A DNA stretch of 57,050 nt from Nocardia seriolae NBRC 15557 (GCF_007990715.1 NZ_BJWY01000032.1:1-57050), one strand, 5' to 3'. Counted from the first letter of the stretch, positions 17,922 to 28,965 are shown. Numbers and translations are program-made. The notes: generated from the letters alone by a model not told the origin.

Positions 17922-17945
17922 CTTCGCGTGGCTCGCGCGACCGCC

Positions 17946-19439
17946 TCAGTGCGTGGCGTCGGCCTTCTGCGAGGCCTGTTCCGGCCGGCCGGCGGGCGCG
18001 CCGAAGCCGACGAACAGCGCCGAAGCCACCACACCGATCAATAGGATGCCCGCCGGCAGGTACATGGACTGGCTCAGCGCGGTGCTGAGCTTCTCCAGGA
18101 TGGGACCCCGGACCGCCTCGGGCAGGCTGCTCAGGCTCTTGCCGCCGGTACCCTCACCGATCGGCCCGCTGGGCAGGTGCTGCGCGGAGATCCGCGCCGA
18201 CAGCAGCGCGGCGACGGTGGCCGAACCGAGTACCGAACCCACCTGACGCATCGTGTTGTACACGCCCGCACCCGCACCCGCCTGCTGGATCGGCAGGTTG
18301 TGGGTGGCGACGCTGGCCAGCGGCGCCCAGATGCAGGCATTGGCGATACCGGCCACCCCGCCGATCACCAGGTACACCGGGATCGAGGCATCCGGCTTCA
18401 TGAGCACCGCGAAGCCGAAGATGGTGGCCGCGAAGGCCGCGAAACCGATGGTCGGCAGCACCCGCGGCGGCATCCGGTCCGACAGCTTGCCGATGAGCGG
18501 CGCGGTCACACCGGTGAGAATCGCCATGGGCGCCAGCACCAGCGCCGAGCGCGTCGGCGACATGTCGCGCACCTGCTGCAGATAGAAGTAGAACGGCACG
18601 AAGGTCGCCGTGATCGCCGCGCCCATGGCCGCGATGGCAACGCTGGACAGCGCGAAATTGCGATCCTTGAACAAGCCCAGCGGCACCAGCGGCTCCCCGT
18701 TATTGCGGGACTGGTTGTAGACGAACAAGCCCAGCACCGCCACACCGGCGATGATCATGCCCCAGATGACGCCGTCCCAATCACGGGTATTGCCCTCCTG
18801 GATGCCGAACACCAGCAGGAACATGCCCACCGCCGAGAGCGCCACGCCGACCAGATCGAACTTGTGCTCATGGGTTTCCAGCGACGGCACCAGCCACACC
18901 GCGAGCGCGAAGGCCACCACGCCGATCGGCACATTGATGTAGAAGATCCACTCCCAGCCCTTCCAATCCACCAGTGCGCCACCGAGGATCGGGCCGACCA
19001 GGGTGGCCAGCCCGGCCACGCCGCCCCACAGGCCCATGGCCGCGCCGCGCTTGTCCGGCGGGAAGGTGCGGGTGATGACGGCCATGGTCTGCGGCGTCAT
19101 GAGCGCCGCGCCGAGACCCTGCACGGCGCGGGCCGCGATCAGCATCTCGATGCTGCCCGACAGCGCGCACCACAGCGAGGCGGCGGTGAACACGGCCAGG
19201 CCGAGCAGGTAGATGTTCTTGGGACCGAAGCGATCTCCGAGCCGCCCGGTCACCAGCAGCGGCACCGCGTAGGTGAGCAGGTAGGCGCTGGTCGCCCAGA
19301 TGACCTTGTTGATATCGGCATCGAGGGACCGCATGATCGCCGGATTGGCCACCGCGACGATGGTCATGTCCAGCAGGATCATGAAGAACCCGACGACCAG
19401 CGCGTATAGCGCCAGCCACGGATTGCGTTGAGTGGACAT
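17946..19439 (-). CDS. DHA2 family MFS drug efflux transporter
   Basis: A 497-residue protein with 14 predicted membrane segments. Motif D1 is LDMTIVAVANPAI, motif A is GRLGDRFGPKNIYLLG (about 65-80), and motif C is in LATLVGPILGGAL (about 140). This is the EmrB/QacA class of proton-driven multidrug exporters. It lies 17 bases after a PadR regulator gene in the same operon, the usual arrangement for inducible efflux. M. tuberculosis has a similar pump close to kgd (Rv1250, from memory), so synteny may be ancestral. Confidence 0.93.
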   Translation of the reverse strand: MSTQRNPWLALYALVVGFFMILLDMTIVAVANPAIMRSLDADINKVIWATSAYLLTYAVPLLVTGRLGDRFGPKNIYLLGLAVFTAASLWCALSGSIEMLIAARAVQGLGAALMTPQTMAVITRTFPPDKRGAAMGLWGGVAGLATLVGPILGGALVDWKGWEWIFYINVPIGVVAFALAVWLVPSLETHEHKFDLVGVALSAVGMFLLVFGIQEGNTRDWDGVIWGMIIAGVAVLGLFVYNQSRNNGEPLVPLGLFKDRNFALSSVAIAAMGAAITATFVPFYFYLQQVRDMSPTRSALVLAPMAILTGVTAPLIGKLSDRMPPRVLPTIGFAAFAATIFGFAVLMKPDASIPVYLVIGGVAGIANACIWAPLASVATHNLPIQQAGAGAGVYNTMRQVGSVLGSATVAALLSARISAQHLPSGPIGEGTGGKSLSSLPEAVRGPILEKLSTALSQSMYLPAGILLIGVVASALFVGFGAPAGRPEQASQKADATH

Positions 19440-19456
19440 GGATTCGGGTTCCTATC

Positions 19457-20080
19457 TCAGGGGGTGGTTTGGCTGCCGACGCGTTCGCCGGATACCTCGT
19501 CGAAGTTCTCCCACTCGAGGTCGCCGCTCTCGAGTTCGGTGATGAAGCCGCGCAGCCATTCGGCTTCGGCGGCGGCCTGTGCGCGCACGTAGTCGACCCG
19601 GATCCAGTACCGCCGCGGCACCTCGCGCGCGACGGCCAGCTCGCGGAGTGAGGTGAGATCGGCGATCCTGGTGTCGATCCAAGAAACGCGTTCGCGGAGT
19701 GCGGCGGCGACCTCGTCCACAGGCAAATTGTGCGCTTCGGCCAAAGCGGGCACGAAGGCCGGGTATTCCTGCACCGGTTCGCGCAGCAGCTCGGTCACCC
19801 GGAACCGCAGGGCTTCCCGGCCCGCCCGCCGAATCCGGTAGGTGGTGCGTTCCGGCCGGTTACCGGCCCGATCGGTGCCCTCGGCGGCCACCAGTTCCTG
19901 ATCCGCCAGCCGCGCCACCGTGTGATACAGCGAGCCCGGCTTGACCTTCACGAATTCGTCCTCGTGCCTGCTCAACAGCAGCTGGTACATCTCGTACGGG
20001 TGCATCGGGCGTTCCTCCAGCAGTGCGAGGACCAGCAGCGCCAGGGGCGTCAGCTTGGGTACCGCCTGCTTTCCGGTCAC
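19457..20080 (-). CDS. PadR family transcriptional repressor
   Basis: A 207-residue protein with a PadR winged helix (LALLVLALLEERPMHPYEMYQLL...KPGSLYHTVARLADQELV, about residues 10-60) and a long C-terminal Vir-type helical domain (RRYWIRVDYVRAQAAAEAEWLRGFITELE). I chose the GTG at 20080 because GGAGG sits five bases upstream; an in-frame ATG at 20092 lacks a comparable site. It is co-transcribed with the MFS pump. PadR proteins commonly release their operator when the pump substrate binds. Confidence 0.9.
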   Translation of the reverse strand: MTGKQAVPKLTPLALLVLALLEERPMHPYEMYQLLLSRHEDEFVKVKPGSLYHTVARLADQELVAAEGTDRAGNRPERTTYRIRRAGREALRFRVTELLREPVQEYPAFVPALAEAHNLPVDEVAAALRERVSWIDTRIADLTSLRELAVAREVPRRYWIRVDYVRAQAAAEAEWLRGFITELESGDLEWENFDEVSGERVGSQTTP

Positions 20081-20136
20081 ATCGACCTCCATTTCCCGAC
20101 GACGGTAGCGCCCGTCCCCGACATCCTCCGCACCAA

Positions 20137-20154
20137 ATATTCCGCGTGGAATAT
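20137..20154. promoter_or_regulatory. Palindrome upstream of PadR-MFS operon (candidate operator)
   Basis: ATATTCC-GCGT-GGAATAT has perfect 7-bp arms and lies 57 bases upstream of the PadR start codon in an AT-richer patch. Its position and size suit autoregulation by PadR. Confidence 0.5.
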
Positions 20155-20324
20155 ACGACGCGGAACATGTGCGGCGCAACCCCCTCGCCCCGCCCCGCGG
20201 CGTGTGTGAGTCCGGTCACTGGACCGTGAAATGCCTTGTCGCACGCGACTTCCCGGCGGGCACCTACCAAAACTGGTCGGTAGCATTAATTTCGCTAGGG
20301 AAGTAGCAGAAAGAGGTATGCGCA

Positions 20325-20450
20325 ATGTCCGATCAGGAATCGAACACCCAGGAAACCGCCGCCGCCGACGGCATCGCCGCCATGATGGCCGCCTGGGACA
20401 TCAAGGGCACCAGCGATTCCGCCGACGCCGCGGGCGACGCGGACAAGTAA
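20325..20450 (+). CDS. Small acidic protein of 41 residues, function unknown
   Basis: The ORF begins ATG TCC GAT CAG and ends TAA at 20448-20450. The product starts MSDQESNTQETAAADG, has a short hydrophobic patch IAAMMAAWDI, and ends in an acidic Asp/Ala tail. AGAGG lies eight bases upstream of the ATG, and a strong terminator follows at 20490. No RiPP maturase or secretion gene is adjacent. Its 3' end including the stop codon is duplicated in tandem. I do not recognise a family. Codon use is GC-rich as in neighbouring genes, and the promoter would lie in the PadR gap. Confidence 0.5.
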   Translation: MSDQESNTQETAAADGIAAMMAAWDIKGTSDSADAAGDADK

Positions 20451-20469
20451 GGGCGACGCGGACAGGTAA
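20432..20469 (+). repeat. Two tandem 19-bp copies covering the small ORF's tail and stop codon
   Basis: GGGCGACGCGGACAAGTAA (20432-20450) is followed at once by GGGCGACGCGGACAGGTAA (20451-20469), one mismatch. The 19-bp period shifts frame, so the second copy is not a coding extension. Confidence 0.9.
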
Positions 20470-20489
20470 TCCGCACCCGCGCAACGGAA

Positions 20490-20527
20490 AAGCCGCCCGC
20501 CGGATCGAAAGATCCAGCGGGCGGCTT
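20490..20527. terminator. Bidirectional terminator with GAAA loop (small ORF / kgd)
   Basis: A 17-bp stem with one mismatch starts AAGCCGCCCGCCGGATC, has a GAAA loop at 20507-20510, and ends GGCGGCTT. It sits 24 bases beyond the kgd stop (minus strand) and 40 bases beyond the small ORF. Confidence 0.85.
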
Positions 20528-20550
20528 CGTTTCGCCGTGTGTCGGTCCGA

Positions 20551-23500
20551 TCAGACGGTCGGAGCCAACGCCTCGTCGATGATCTCCTGCTGCTCCACCG
20601 CGTGCACCTTGGACGAACCCGAGGACGGGGCCGACATGGCGCGACGCGAGATCCGGCGCAGCTTGCCGAACCGGGCCGGGAGGATCTCCGGCAGGTTCAG
20701 GCCGAAGAACGGCCACGCACCCTGGTTGGCCGGCTCCTCCTGGACCCACGCCAGATCGGTGGCGTTCGGGTACTGCTCCAGGGCCTCGTTGAGGCGGAAC
20801 TTCGGGATCGGGTACAGCTGCTCGACGCGCACGATGGCCACGTCCTCGCGGTTGTGCTTGTTCTTCTCGGCCGCCAGCTCGTAGTAGATCTTGCCGGAGG
20901 TGAGCAGCACTCGCTTGACCTTGGTGCGGTCGCCGTTGCCCGACTCGTAGGTGGGCTCCTCGAGCACGGTGCGGAACTTGTTGTCCGTGAAGTCCTCGAC
21001 CTCGGAGATCACGGCCTTGTTGCGCAGCATGGACTTCGGGGTGAAGACCACCAGCGGGCGGCGGATGCCGTCGAGGGCGTGGCGGCGCAGCAGGTGGAAG
21101 TAGTTCGACGGGGTGGAGGGGACCGCCACAGTCATCGAACCCTCGGCGCACAGCTGCAGGAAGCGCTCGATGCGACCCGAGGTGTGGTCGGGACCCTGGC
21201 CCTCGTGACCGTGCGGCAGCATCAGCACGACCTCGGAGAGCTGGCCCCACTTGGCCTCACCGGAGGAGATGAACTCGTCGATGATGGACTGCGCGCCGTT
21301 GACGAAGTCACCGAACTGCGCCTCCCACAACACGAGTGCGTCCGGGTTGCCCAGCGAGTAGCCGTACTCGAAGCCGACCGCCGCGTACTCCGACAGCGCC
21401 GAGTCGTGCACCGCGAACCAGCCCGGGTTCGCCGACCCGATGTTGTGCAGCGGGGTGTACTCGTCACCGTTCTTGCGGTCGATGATCACCGAGTGCCGCT
21501 GCGAGAAGGTGCCGCGGCGCGAGTCCTGACCGGTCAGGCGGACGGCCTTGCCCTCGTCGATGAGCGAGCCGAAGGCCAGCAACTCGGCCATGGCCCAGTC
21601 GACCTTGCCCTCGTAGGCCATCTCGCGGCGCTTCTCCAGCACCGGCTTGACGCGCGGGTGCACGGTGAAGCCCTCGGGCACGTTCACGAACGCGTCGCCG
21701 ATGCGCTGCAGCACCGTCTTGTCCACGGCGGTAATGAGATTCGGCGGCATCGCCTGCTCGTCCTCGACCGACTCCGACGCCTCCGGCGGGAACTTCTCCA
21801 GCTCGCGCACCTCGTTGAAGATCCGCTCCAGCTGACCCTGGTAGTCGCGCAGGGCGTCTTCGGCTTCCTTCATGGAGATGTCGCCACGGCCGATCAGCGA
21901 CTCGGTGTACGCCTTGCGGACCGAGCGCTTGGTGTCGATCACGTCGTACATGCCCGGCTGGGTCATCGACGGGTCGTCGCCCTCGTTGTGGCCGCGGCGG
22001 CGGTAGCAGATCATGTCGATCACGACGTCGCGCTGGAACTTCTGGCGGTAGTCGACGGCGAGCTTGGCCACCCACACGCAGGCTTCCGGATCGTCGCCGT
22101 TCACGTGGAAGATCGGCGCACCGATGAACTTCGCGATGTCGGTGGAGTATTCGGTGGAGCGCGAGTACTCCGGCGCGGTGGTGAAGCCGATCTGGTTGTT
22201 CACCACGATGTGCACGGTGCCGCCGGTGCGGTAGCCGCGCAGGCCCGACAGGTTCAGGGTCTCGGCGACGACACCCTGGCCGGCGAAGGCCGCGTCACCG
22301 TGCAGCATGAGCGGCACGACGGAGAACGAGCGGTTCTCCTCGCCGGTGGCGACGATGTCTTCCTTGGTGAGCAGATCCTGCTTGGCGCGCACCAGACCCT
22401 CGAGCACCGGGTCGACGGCCTCGAGGTGGGACGGGTTGGCGGTCAGCGAGACCTCGATCTCGTTGTCGCCGAACATCTGCAGGTAGGTGCCGCGCGCACC
22501 GAGATGGTACTTCACGTCGCCGGAACCGTGGGTGGCGGCCGGGTTCATATTGCCCTCGAACTCGGTGAAGATCTTCGAGTAGGGCTTGCCCACGATGTTC
22601 GCCAGCACGTTCAGGCGGCCGCGGTGCGGCATGCCGATGACGACCTCGTCGAGGGCGTACTCGGCGCACTGGTCGATGACGGCGTCCATCATCGGAATGA
22701 CCGACTCCGCGCCCTCGAGCGAGAAGCGCTTCTGGCCGACGTATTTGGTCTGCAGGAAGGTCTCGAACGCCTCGGCCGCGTTGAGCCGGGACATGATGTA
22801 CTTCTGCTCGGCCACAGTGGGTTTCGCGTGCTTCTGCTCCACGCGCTCCTGAATCCAGCGCAGCTGCTCGGGATCCAGGATGTGGGTGTACTCCACGCCC
22901 ACGTGGCGGGCGTAGGCGTCGCGCAGGATGGACAGCACGTCGCGCAGCTTCATGCGCTCCTGGCCGTGGAAGCCCGCGACATTGAATTCGCGGTCCAGGT
23001 CCCACAGGGTCAGGCCGTGCTGGGTGACATCCAGGTCCGGGTGCGAGCGGAACTTGTCCTTGACCAGCCGTAGCGGATCGGTGTCGGCCATCAGGTGGCC
23101 GCGGCTGCGGTAGGCGTTGATCATCTCCTGCACGCGGGTCGACTTGTCGATGCCGCGTTCCTGAATGTCCTTGCGCCAGCGCACCGGCTCGTAGGGGACA
23201 CCCATGCCGTGGAAGATCTCGTCGTAGAACTCGTCGGAGATCAGCAGGTTGTGGATGGTGCGCAGGAAGTCGCCGGACTCCGCGCCCTGGATGACGCGGT
23301 GGTCGTAGGTCGAGGTCAGCGTCATCAGCTTGCCGATGCCCAGCTCGGCCAGCTGGCCGTCGCTCATGCCCTGGAACTCGGCCGGGTACTCCATGGCGCC
23401 CGCGCCGATGATCGCGCCCTGGCCCTGCATCAGGCGCGGCACCGAGTGGTTGGTGCCGATGGTGCCCGGGTTGGTCAGCGAGATGGTGATGCCGGCGCAG

Positions 23501-24303
23501 TCGTCGGTGGTCAGCTTGGAGTCGCGGGCGCGGCGGACGATGTCCTCGTAGGCGCTGTGGAACTGCGCGAAGGTCATGCCCTCGGTGTTCTTGATGGCCG
23601 CGACCGCGAGCGAACGGCTGCCGTCCTTGGCCTTGAGGTCGATGGCCAGACCGAGATTGGTGTGCGCCGGGGTGACCGAGTTCGGCTTCCCGTCGACCTC
23701 GGCGAAGTGCCGGTTCATGTTCGGGAAGGCCTTGATGGCCTGCACGATCGCGTAGCCCAGCAGGTGGGTGAAGGAGATCTTGCCGCCGCGGGTACGGGCG
23801 AGATGGTTGTTGATGACCAGACGGTTGTCGATCATCAGCTTGGCCGGAATCGCGCGCACCGAGGTAGCGGTGGGGATCGCCAGCGAGGCCGACATGTTCT
23901 TGACGATGGCCGCGGCGGGGCCGCGCAGCACCTTGGTCTCGTCCTCGGCGGCGGGCTTCGGACCACCGGAGGTCGGGGCCGCGTTCGACGCGGGTGCGGG
24001 AGTGGTCTGGGGGGCTCGAACCTGAGCGGGAGCCGGGGCGGGCGCGGGGACGACCGGAGGGGGAGGGGCTACAGGGGTGGAATTCACGACGGGCGCGGGG
24101 GCCGCAGCGGCGGGGGGAGCCGGAGCGACGACGGCGGCGGCCGCCTGGCTGTTGTTACCGGATTCGGCAGTGTTCTCAGGGGTGTAATCCGCCAGGAACT
24201 CGTGCCAGCTTTCGTCGACGGACGACGGGTCTTGCTTGTACTTCGCGTACATCTCGTCGACAAGCCACTGGTTCTGTCCGAACTGGTCTGTTGAGCTGCT
24301 CAC
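20551..24303 (-). CDS. kgd: Multifunctional 2-oxoglutarate decarboxylase/dehydrogenase E1-E2 protein
   Basis: A 1250-residue protein co-linear with actinobacterial Kgd/OdhA. It has an N-terminal lipoate-free segment ([15 protein letters not shown]), an Ala/Pro linker, an E2-type acyltransferase domain (about 110-340, with [15 protein letters not shown] and [16 protein letters not shown]), then the thiamine-diphosphate E1 part ([36 protein letters not shown]) and the C-terminal [15 protein letters not shown]. It feeds succinyl units into the TCA cycle, and relatives are controlled by the FHA protein GarA/OdhI. I took the GTG at 24303 because it places FGQN seven residues in, as in M. tuberculosis; an ATG at 24321 adds six residues. 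Confidence 0.96.
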   Translation of the reverse strand: MSSSTDQFGQNQWLVDEMYAKYKQDPSSVDESWHEFLADYTPENTAESGNNSQAAAAVVAPAPPAAAAPAPVVNSTPVAPPPPVVPAPAPAPAQVRAPQTTPAPASNAAPTSGGPKPAAEDETKVLRGPAAAIVKNMSASLAIPTATSVRAIPAKLMIDNRLVINNHLARTRGGKISFTHLLGYAIVQAIKAFPNMNRHFAEVDGKPNSVTPAHTNLGLAIDLKAKDGSRSLAVAAIKNTEGMTFAQFHSAYEDIVRRARDSKLTTDDCAGITISLTNPGTIGTNHSVPRLMQGQGAIIGAGAMEYPAEFQGMSDGQLAELGIGKLMTLTSTYDHRVIQGAESGDFLRTIHNLLISDEFYDEIFHGMGVPYEPVRWRKDIQERGIDKSTRVQEMINAYRSRGHLMADTDPLRLVKDKFRSHPDLDVTQHGLTLWDLDREFNVAGFHGQERMKLRDVLSILRDAYARHVGVEYTHILDPEQLRWIQERVEQKHAKPTVAEQKYIMSRLNAAEAFETFLQTKYVGQKRFSLEGAESVIPMMDAVIDQCAEYALDEVVIGMPHRGRLNVLANIVGKPYSKIFTEFEGNMNPAATHGSGDVKYHLGARGTYLQMFGDNEIEVSLTANPSHLEAVDPVLEGLVRAKQDLLTKEDIVATGEENRSFSVVPLMLHGDAAFAGQGVVAETLNLSGLRGYRTGGTVHIVVNNQIGFTTAPEYSRSTEYSTDIAKFIGAPIFHVNGDDPEACVWVAKLAVDYRQKFQRDVVIDMICYRRRGHNEGDDPSMTQPGMYDVIDTKRSVRKAYTESLIGRGDISMKEAEDALRDYQGQLERIFNEVRELEKFPPEASESVEDEQAMPPNLITAVDKTVLQRIGDAFVNVPEGFTVHPRVKPVLEKRREMAYEGKVDWAMAELLAFGSLIDEGKAVRLTGQDSRRGTFSQRHSVIIDRKNGDEYTPLHNIGSANPGWFAVHDSALSEYAAVGFEYGYSLGNPDALVLWEAQFGDFVNGAQSIIDEFISSGEAKWGQLSEVVLMLPHGHEGQGPDHTSGRIERFLQLCAEGSMTVAVPSTPSNYFHLLRRHALDGIRRPLVVFTPKSMLRNKAVISEVEDFTDNKFRTVLEEPTYESGNGDRTKVKRVLLTSGKIYYELAAEKNKHNREDVAIVRVEQLYPIPKFRLNEALEQYPNATDLAWVQEEPANQGAWPFFGLNLPEILPARFGKLRRISRRAMSAPSSGSSKVHAVEQQEIIDEALAPTV

Positions 24304-24433
24304 AGCAGGTGTTCGCCTCATTTCGTTCTTCGCGCTGCGACGTTTGTGACGTGCCCGGCACGGGTAATCGGCGGATGCGCGCCGATGCGCCCCCACTGAG
24401 GATATGCCCACCCCTGTTCGCCCACGGGCATGG

Positions 24434-27400
24434 CTACCACCGAGCGGACACATTCTCTCGTGACGACTCGTCCTCGCTCGAGAATATTCCTTCCATCGCC
24501 CGGGCCGCAGCCCACAGCCGGTAGTACGCGCCGCGCGCCGCCAGCAGTTCTTCGTGCGACCCGATTTCGCTGATCCGCCCGTGTTCGACCACCGCGATGC
24601 GATCGGCCTGAGCGGCCGTGGCGAGCCGGTGCGCCACGATCACCGAAGTCCGTCCGCGCGTCACGGATTCGCTGGCCACCAGCACCGATGCCTCGGCGGC
24701 CGGGTCCAGGACGGCGGTGGCCTCATCCAGCAGCAGCAGATCGGGCCGGACCAGCTCGGCCCGGGCCAGGGCGATGAGCTGACGCTGCCCCGCCGAGAGC
24801 CCGCGCCCGCGTTCCCCGACCGGCTGCGCCATGCCGTGCGGCAATGCCTGGATGGTTGCCAGTGCGCCCACCGCCGCGGCCGCCGCCTCGATCTCCGCGG
24901 GACTCGCCAATGGTTTTCCAAATGCAATGTTGCTGGCAATGTCTCCGGTGAACAGGTGAGCTTCCTGAGGCACCACGCCCAGCCGGGAACGAAACTCGGT
25001 GAGGCGATAGTCGCGAATGTCCACGCCATCCACGCGGATTGCGCCGGAGTGAGTCGAATCGTGGCTCGTATCATGCCTTTCCGCTATGGAGAACGGGGTA
25101 ACACCGTCGGGAATTTCGTGATTCCGCTCACCTGACACCGGTTCTCGGGGCATGTCGTAGAGGCGGGCCAGCAGCTTCACGATGGTCGACTTGCCCGCAC
25201 CGGTCTCGCCGACCAGGGCCAGGCTGCCGCCCGCCGGAATGGTCAGGTCGACCCCGTCGAGGGCGGGCCGGTTCGCGCCCGGGTACCGGAAGTGCACATC
25301 CTCGAACGCCACCTCGCCCCGCAGCCGCCCGTCGATGACGGCCGGATCGGCCGGATCCGGGGCGATGGACGAGGGCGTGCGCAGCAGTTCCCCGATGCGC
25401 CGCAACCCGACCCGCGCCTGCTGATAGCCGTCGAACAGCTGCGACAGCTGCATGATCGGCCCGAACAGCAGCTGTAGATAGAGGACGAAGGCGACCAGCG
25501 TGCCCGGGGTGGTGGAGCCGCGCGCCACCGCCCACGCGCCGGTGAACACCACCGCCGCCAGCGCCAGATCCGCCCACATGCCGACGAAGGCGAAGAAGAC
25601 GGAGATGGCCCGCTGCGCCCGCATCCGGCTGACCCGGAAGTTGTCGGAGTAGCCCGCGAACCGGGTCGCCGCGATCGATTCGTGCCGATTGGCCTGGACG
25701 ACCCGCAGCCCCGCGACGTTCTCGGCGAAGTCGGCGTTGACGGTGGCCGAATGCTCGCGCGCCGCGCTGTAGGCCGCGTCCGACACCTTGCGGAACCACC
25801 AGGTGCCGACCAGCAGCGGTGGTAGCGACACGAAGACCACCAGTGCCAGCCGCAGGTCGATCACCGCCAGCGCCACCGTGATTCCGCCCACCGTCAGCAG
25901 CGCGACCAGCGCGTTCGGCAGCCCGGTCTGCATGAAGGTGGACAGCGCGTCGATGTCGGTGGTCATCCGGGTCATGATGCGGCCGGACAGTTCCCGCTCG
26001 TAGAAGTCCAGCCCCAGCCGCTGCAGATGCGCGTAACTGCGCACCCGCAGCCCGAACAGCACCCGTTCCCCGGCCCGATTGCTCCACAGCACCGAGGTCG
26101 CCGCCACGATCCAGCCCAGCGCGACCAGCGCCACGCCGATCCCGGCCGCCCGCACCAGCGCCGCACCGTCGTGCTTGCCCACCCCGGAGTCGACCGCGTA
26201 GCGCACGATCGACGGGAACCCCACACCCACAACCGCATCCAGCGCGAGCAGCACCATGGTCCCGGCGACCAGCCATTTCACCAGCCCCAGCGCATGCCGC
26301 AGCCGGAACCCGGGATCGGGCTCCCGCAGCCCGGCCGAATCCAGCCCGGGCTGCTCGGTGGGCGCGGGCAGCTTGCCCAGCACCCGCCGAACCTCCTCCG
26401 GCGTATCGCGATCCGGCTCCTCAGCCTGGGTCGGCGGCTCATCCGGATCGGTCGTCGCCGTCGCTCCGGCGCTGTCCTTGCTGGAATCTGCTGAGGCAGA
26501 AGAGATTCCATGCGGCAACACGCTGGAGCGGCCGGGGGTGGTGCCCATGTCGGGGCGGGTTCCGGGACTGATGCCGAGGCCGGAGCCGGGGGTGGCGGGA
26601 CCCGAGGCGGCGGATTCCGGTGCGGGCAGGCGGATTACGCGGTCGGCGTGGGCGAGGGTGGATTCGCGGTGGGCCAGGATCAGGGTGGTGCGGCCGGAGT
26701 CGGTGGGGAGGGAGGCGAAGATGGCGGCCTCGGTGACGGCGTCCACCGCGGAGGTGGCGTCGTCCAGGATGAGGATGCGCGGGTCGGCCAGCAGGGCGCG
26801 GGCCAGGGCGATGCGCTGGCGCTGGCCGCCCGAGAGGGTCAGGCCGCGTTCGCCGACGACGGTGTCGTAGCCGTCGGGGAGGGCGTCGATGAACTCGTCC
26901 GCCGCGGCCTGTTTGGCCACTGCGTGGATCTCGGCCTCGGTGGCCTCCGGCCGGCCCAGGGCGATATTGGCGGCGATGGTGTCGGAGAGCAGGAACGCCT
27001 CGTCGAACACCACGCCGACCGCCGCGCGCAGTTCGGCGGCGCGCAGGTCGGCGATATCGGCGCGGGAGTCCTTGCCGTACAGGCTGATCCGGCCCGACTC
27101 CGGTGAATAGAACCGGGGCAGCAGCAGACTCAGCGTGGACTTGCCAGACCCGGCGGGCCCGATGATGGCCACCGTTTCCCCGGGGGGCGATGTTCAGTGT
27201 GAAGTCGCGCAGTACCGGCCGTCCGGGCTCGAATCCGAAGGACAGGCCCGCGATGTCGATGCCCAGGGGGCCGTTCGGAACGTCCAGGGGCTCTTCGGGA
27301 TCGATGAGTTCGGGTGCGCTGTCGATGACCTGGTGCACGCGGTCGGCGGCGGCGCGGGTCAGCTGCGCGGTCACCACCACGTAGGACATGACGCGGGTGG

Positions 27401-28283
27401 AGTTGGTCATGGTGGACACGTAGGCGACGAAGGCCAGGAAGGTGCCCAGCCCGATGCTGCCGCGGAAGGCCAGCAGCCCGCCCACCGCGATCACCGCGAC
27501 CAGCCCGGCTTGCGGGATCGCCTCCAGGGTCGGGCTGAACCGGGCGTCGATGCGGGCCGCGCGCATGCGCTCGGCGTACAGCTTGCGGCCGTGCCGCTCC
27601 AGCACGCCGACCATGCGGGCTTCCTGCCCGAAGCCCTTCACCACGCGCACCCCGGTGACGGTCTCCTCGACATGCTGGGCCAGGTCGGCGGCCCGCTGCT
27701 GCGCCGACCAGGTGGCCGCGTACAGGCGGGGCCGGACCCGGTAGACGACCAGCGCCAGCACCGGCACCACCAGTAGCGCCGCCAGCGCCAAAGGCGTTGA
27801 GAGCCACAGCATCACGCCCGCGGCCAGCACGAATTGCGCGGCCGCCAGTGCCGACCACGGGGCCATGGCGAGCAGCCCCTGGATCAGGGTGAGGTCGCTG
27901 ATCGAGCGTGAGATGACCTGCCCGGTGCGCAGCGCGTCCTGACCCGGGCCGTCCAGACGTTGCAGCGCGCCCAGCAGGTCGACCCGCAATTCGTGCTGGA
28001 CATCGAGGGCCAGCCGCCCGGCCAGCATGCGGCGTCCGAAGGAGGCGAGAAACCGGCCGAGGGCGACCACGCCCAGCGCCCCGGCGGTGGCGGCGATGAT
28101 GCGGGTGTCACCGGCGGTCGCGCCGTCGAGGGCGCGCTTGGCCAGCAGCGGCCCGGTCACCTCGACGATCCCGCCGAGCGTGACGGCCAGCGCCAGCCCG
28201 GCGAGCAGCTGCGGGTGCTCCCGGCACCGCTGCCACAGTCGGCGCAGCCAGCCGCGGTCTCTCTGTACATCCATCGAATTCAT
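24434..28283 (-). pseudogene. Fused two-half ABC exporter (TMD-NBD-TMD-NBD), frameshifted
   Basis: Read through one frameshift, this is a 1282-residue exporter resembling M. tuberculosis Rv0194. Frame one covers 28283 to about 27188 (TMD1 and the start of NBD1). The rest continues in another frame from about 27187. At 27182-27187 the plus strand has six G; five would restore N-I-A-P-G-E-T-V-A-I-I-G into Walker A GPAGSGKST. NBD1 has LSGGQRQ but Walker B ILILDDATS, Asp replacing the catalytic Glu. TMD2 is at about 660-950. NBD2 has GETGAGKST, LSAGQRQ and LLLLDEATA. The start could also be GTG 28313 or ATG 28274. It may be a real pseudogene or a homopolymer sequencing error. Confidence 0.85.
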
Positions 28284-28431
28284 CCCGGAGAACAACGATC
28301 TTCCCACCCCCACTTTGTTCCCGCCCGAACTCGGCGGTTCCAGTGTCCGCCCAGCTCTTCAGTATCCACCCGGTCACCGACACCCGGGACGCCGTCTTGT
28401 GCGGTGCAGGTCGGCGTGGTCGGCTGGAGGC

Positions 28432-28965
28432 ATGCCGATTCAGCGCCTCAATCACGCCGTCCTGTTCGTCTCCGACGTGGAGCGCTCCGCCGCCTTCTAC
28501 TGCGAGGTGCTCGGCTTCCGCCGATTGCCCGGCGGCTTCCCGGAGGCGGTGTTCCTCCAGGCCGCCGGTTCGGCGAACGACCATGACCTGGGCCTGTTCC
28601 GGTCACCCGACCCGGCGGTCGCGCACCGCACCGGCCGGATCGGGCTCTACCACCTGGCCTGGGAGGTGGACACGCTCGGCGAGCTCCAGCGCGTTCGCGA
28701 CGCGCTGACCGTGGCCGGTGCGCTCACCGGCGCGTCGGATCACGCCTCCACCAAGGCGCTCTATGCCGCCGATCCCGACGGCATCGAATTCGAGGTCTGC
28801 TGGCTGGTTCCCGACGCGGCGGTCGAGGCCGAGCTGGCCGCCATGACCGCGCCGAGTGTGCCGCTGGATCTGCCCGGCCTCGTCGCGAAATACGGCGCGG
28901 ACACCCCGGGCGGCCCGCGCACCGATCACGAGGTGTGGCGTCGGCTGTTCGCCGACCGCGCCTGA
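28432..28965 (+). CDS. VOC/glyoxalase-fold protein (probable dioxygenase or resistance-type)
   Basis: A 177-residue protein from the ATG at 28432, with GGAGG four bases upstream. It has two beta-alpha-beta modules: NHAVLFVSDVERSAAFYCEVLGF at the N-terminus, then IGLYHLAWEVDTLGELQRVRDAL and DPDGIEFEVCWL. Metal ligands would be His8 (LNHAV), His in LYHLAW and Glu in GIEFEV, the 2-His-1-Glu set of this superfamily. It is divergent from the ABC exporter. Substrate unknown; catechol-type dioxygenase is as likely as glyoxalase. Confidence 0.88.
   Translation: MPIQRLNHAVLFVSDVERSAAFYCEVLGFRRLPGGFPEAVFLQAAGSANDHDLGLFRSPDPAVAHRTGRIGLYHLAWEVDTLGELQRVRDALTVAGALTGASDHASTKALYAADPDGIEFEVCWLVPDAAVEAELAAMTAPSVPLDLPGLVAKYGADTPGGPRTDHEVWRRLFADRA

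Noticed and set aside
20325..20450. RiPP precursor peptide
   Set aside because: No radical SAM, lanthipeptide, YcaO or lasso maturation gene is adjacent, and the tail lacks typical core residues.
20539..23073. 844-residue plus-strand frame opposite kgd
   Set aside because: It is the antisense shadow of a fully conserved gene, with His/Val/Asp-rich composition typical of GC-rich antisense frames and no recognisable domain.
24304..24453. N-terminal extension of Kgd by 50 residues
   Set aside because: The upstream residues (Arg/Gly-rich, opening [11 protein letters not shown]) are unlike Kgd and lie in the promoter region.
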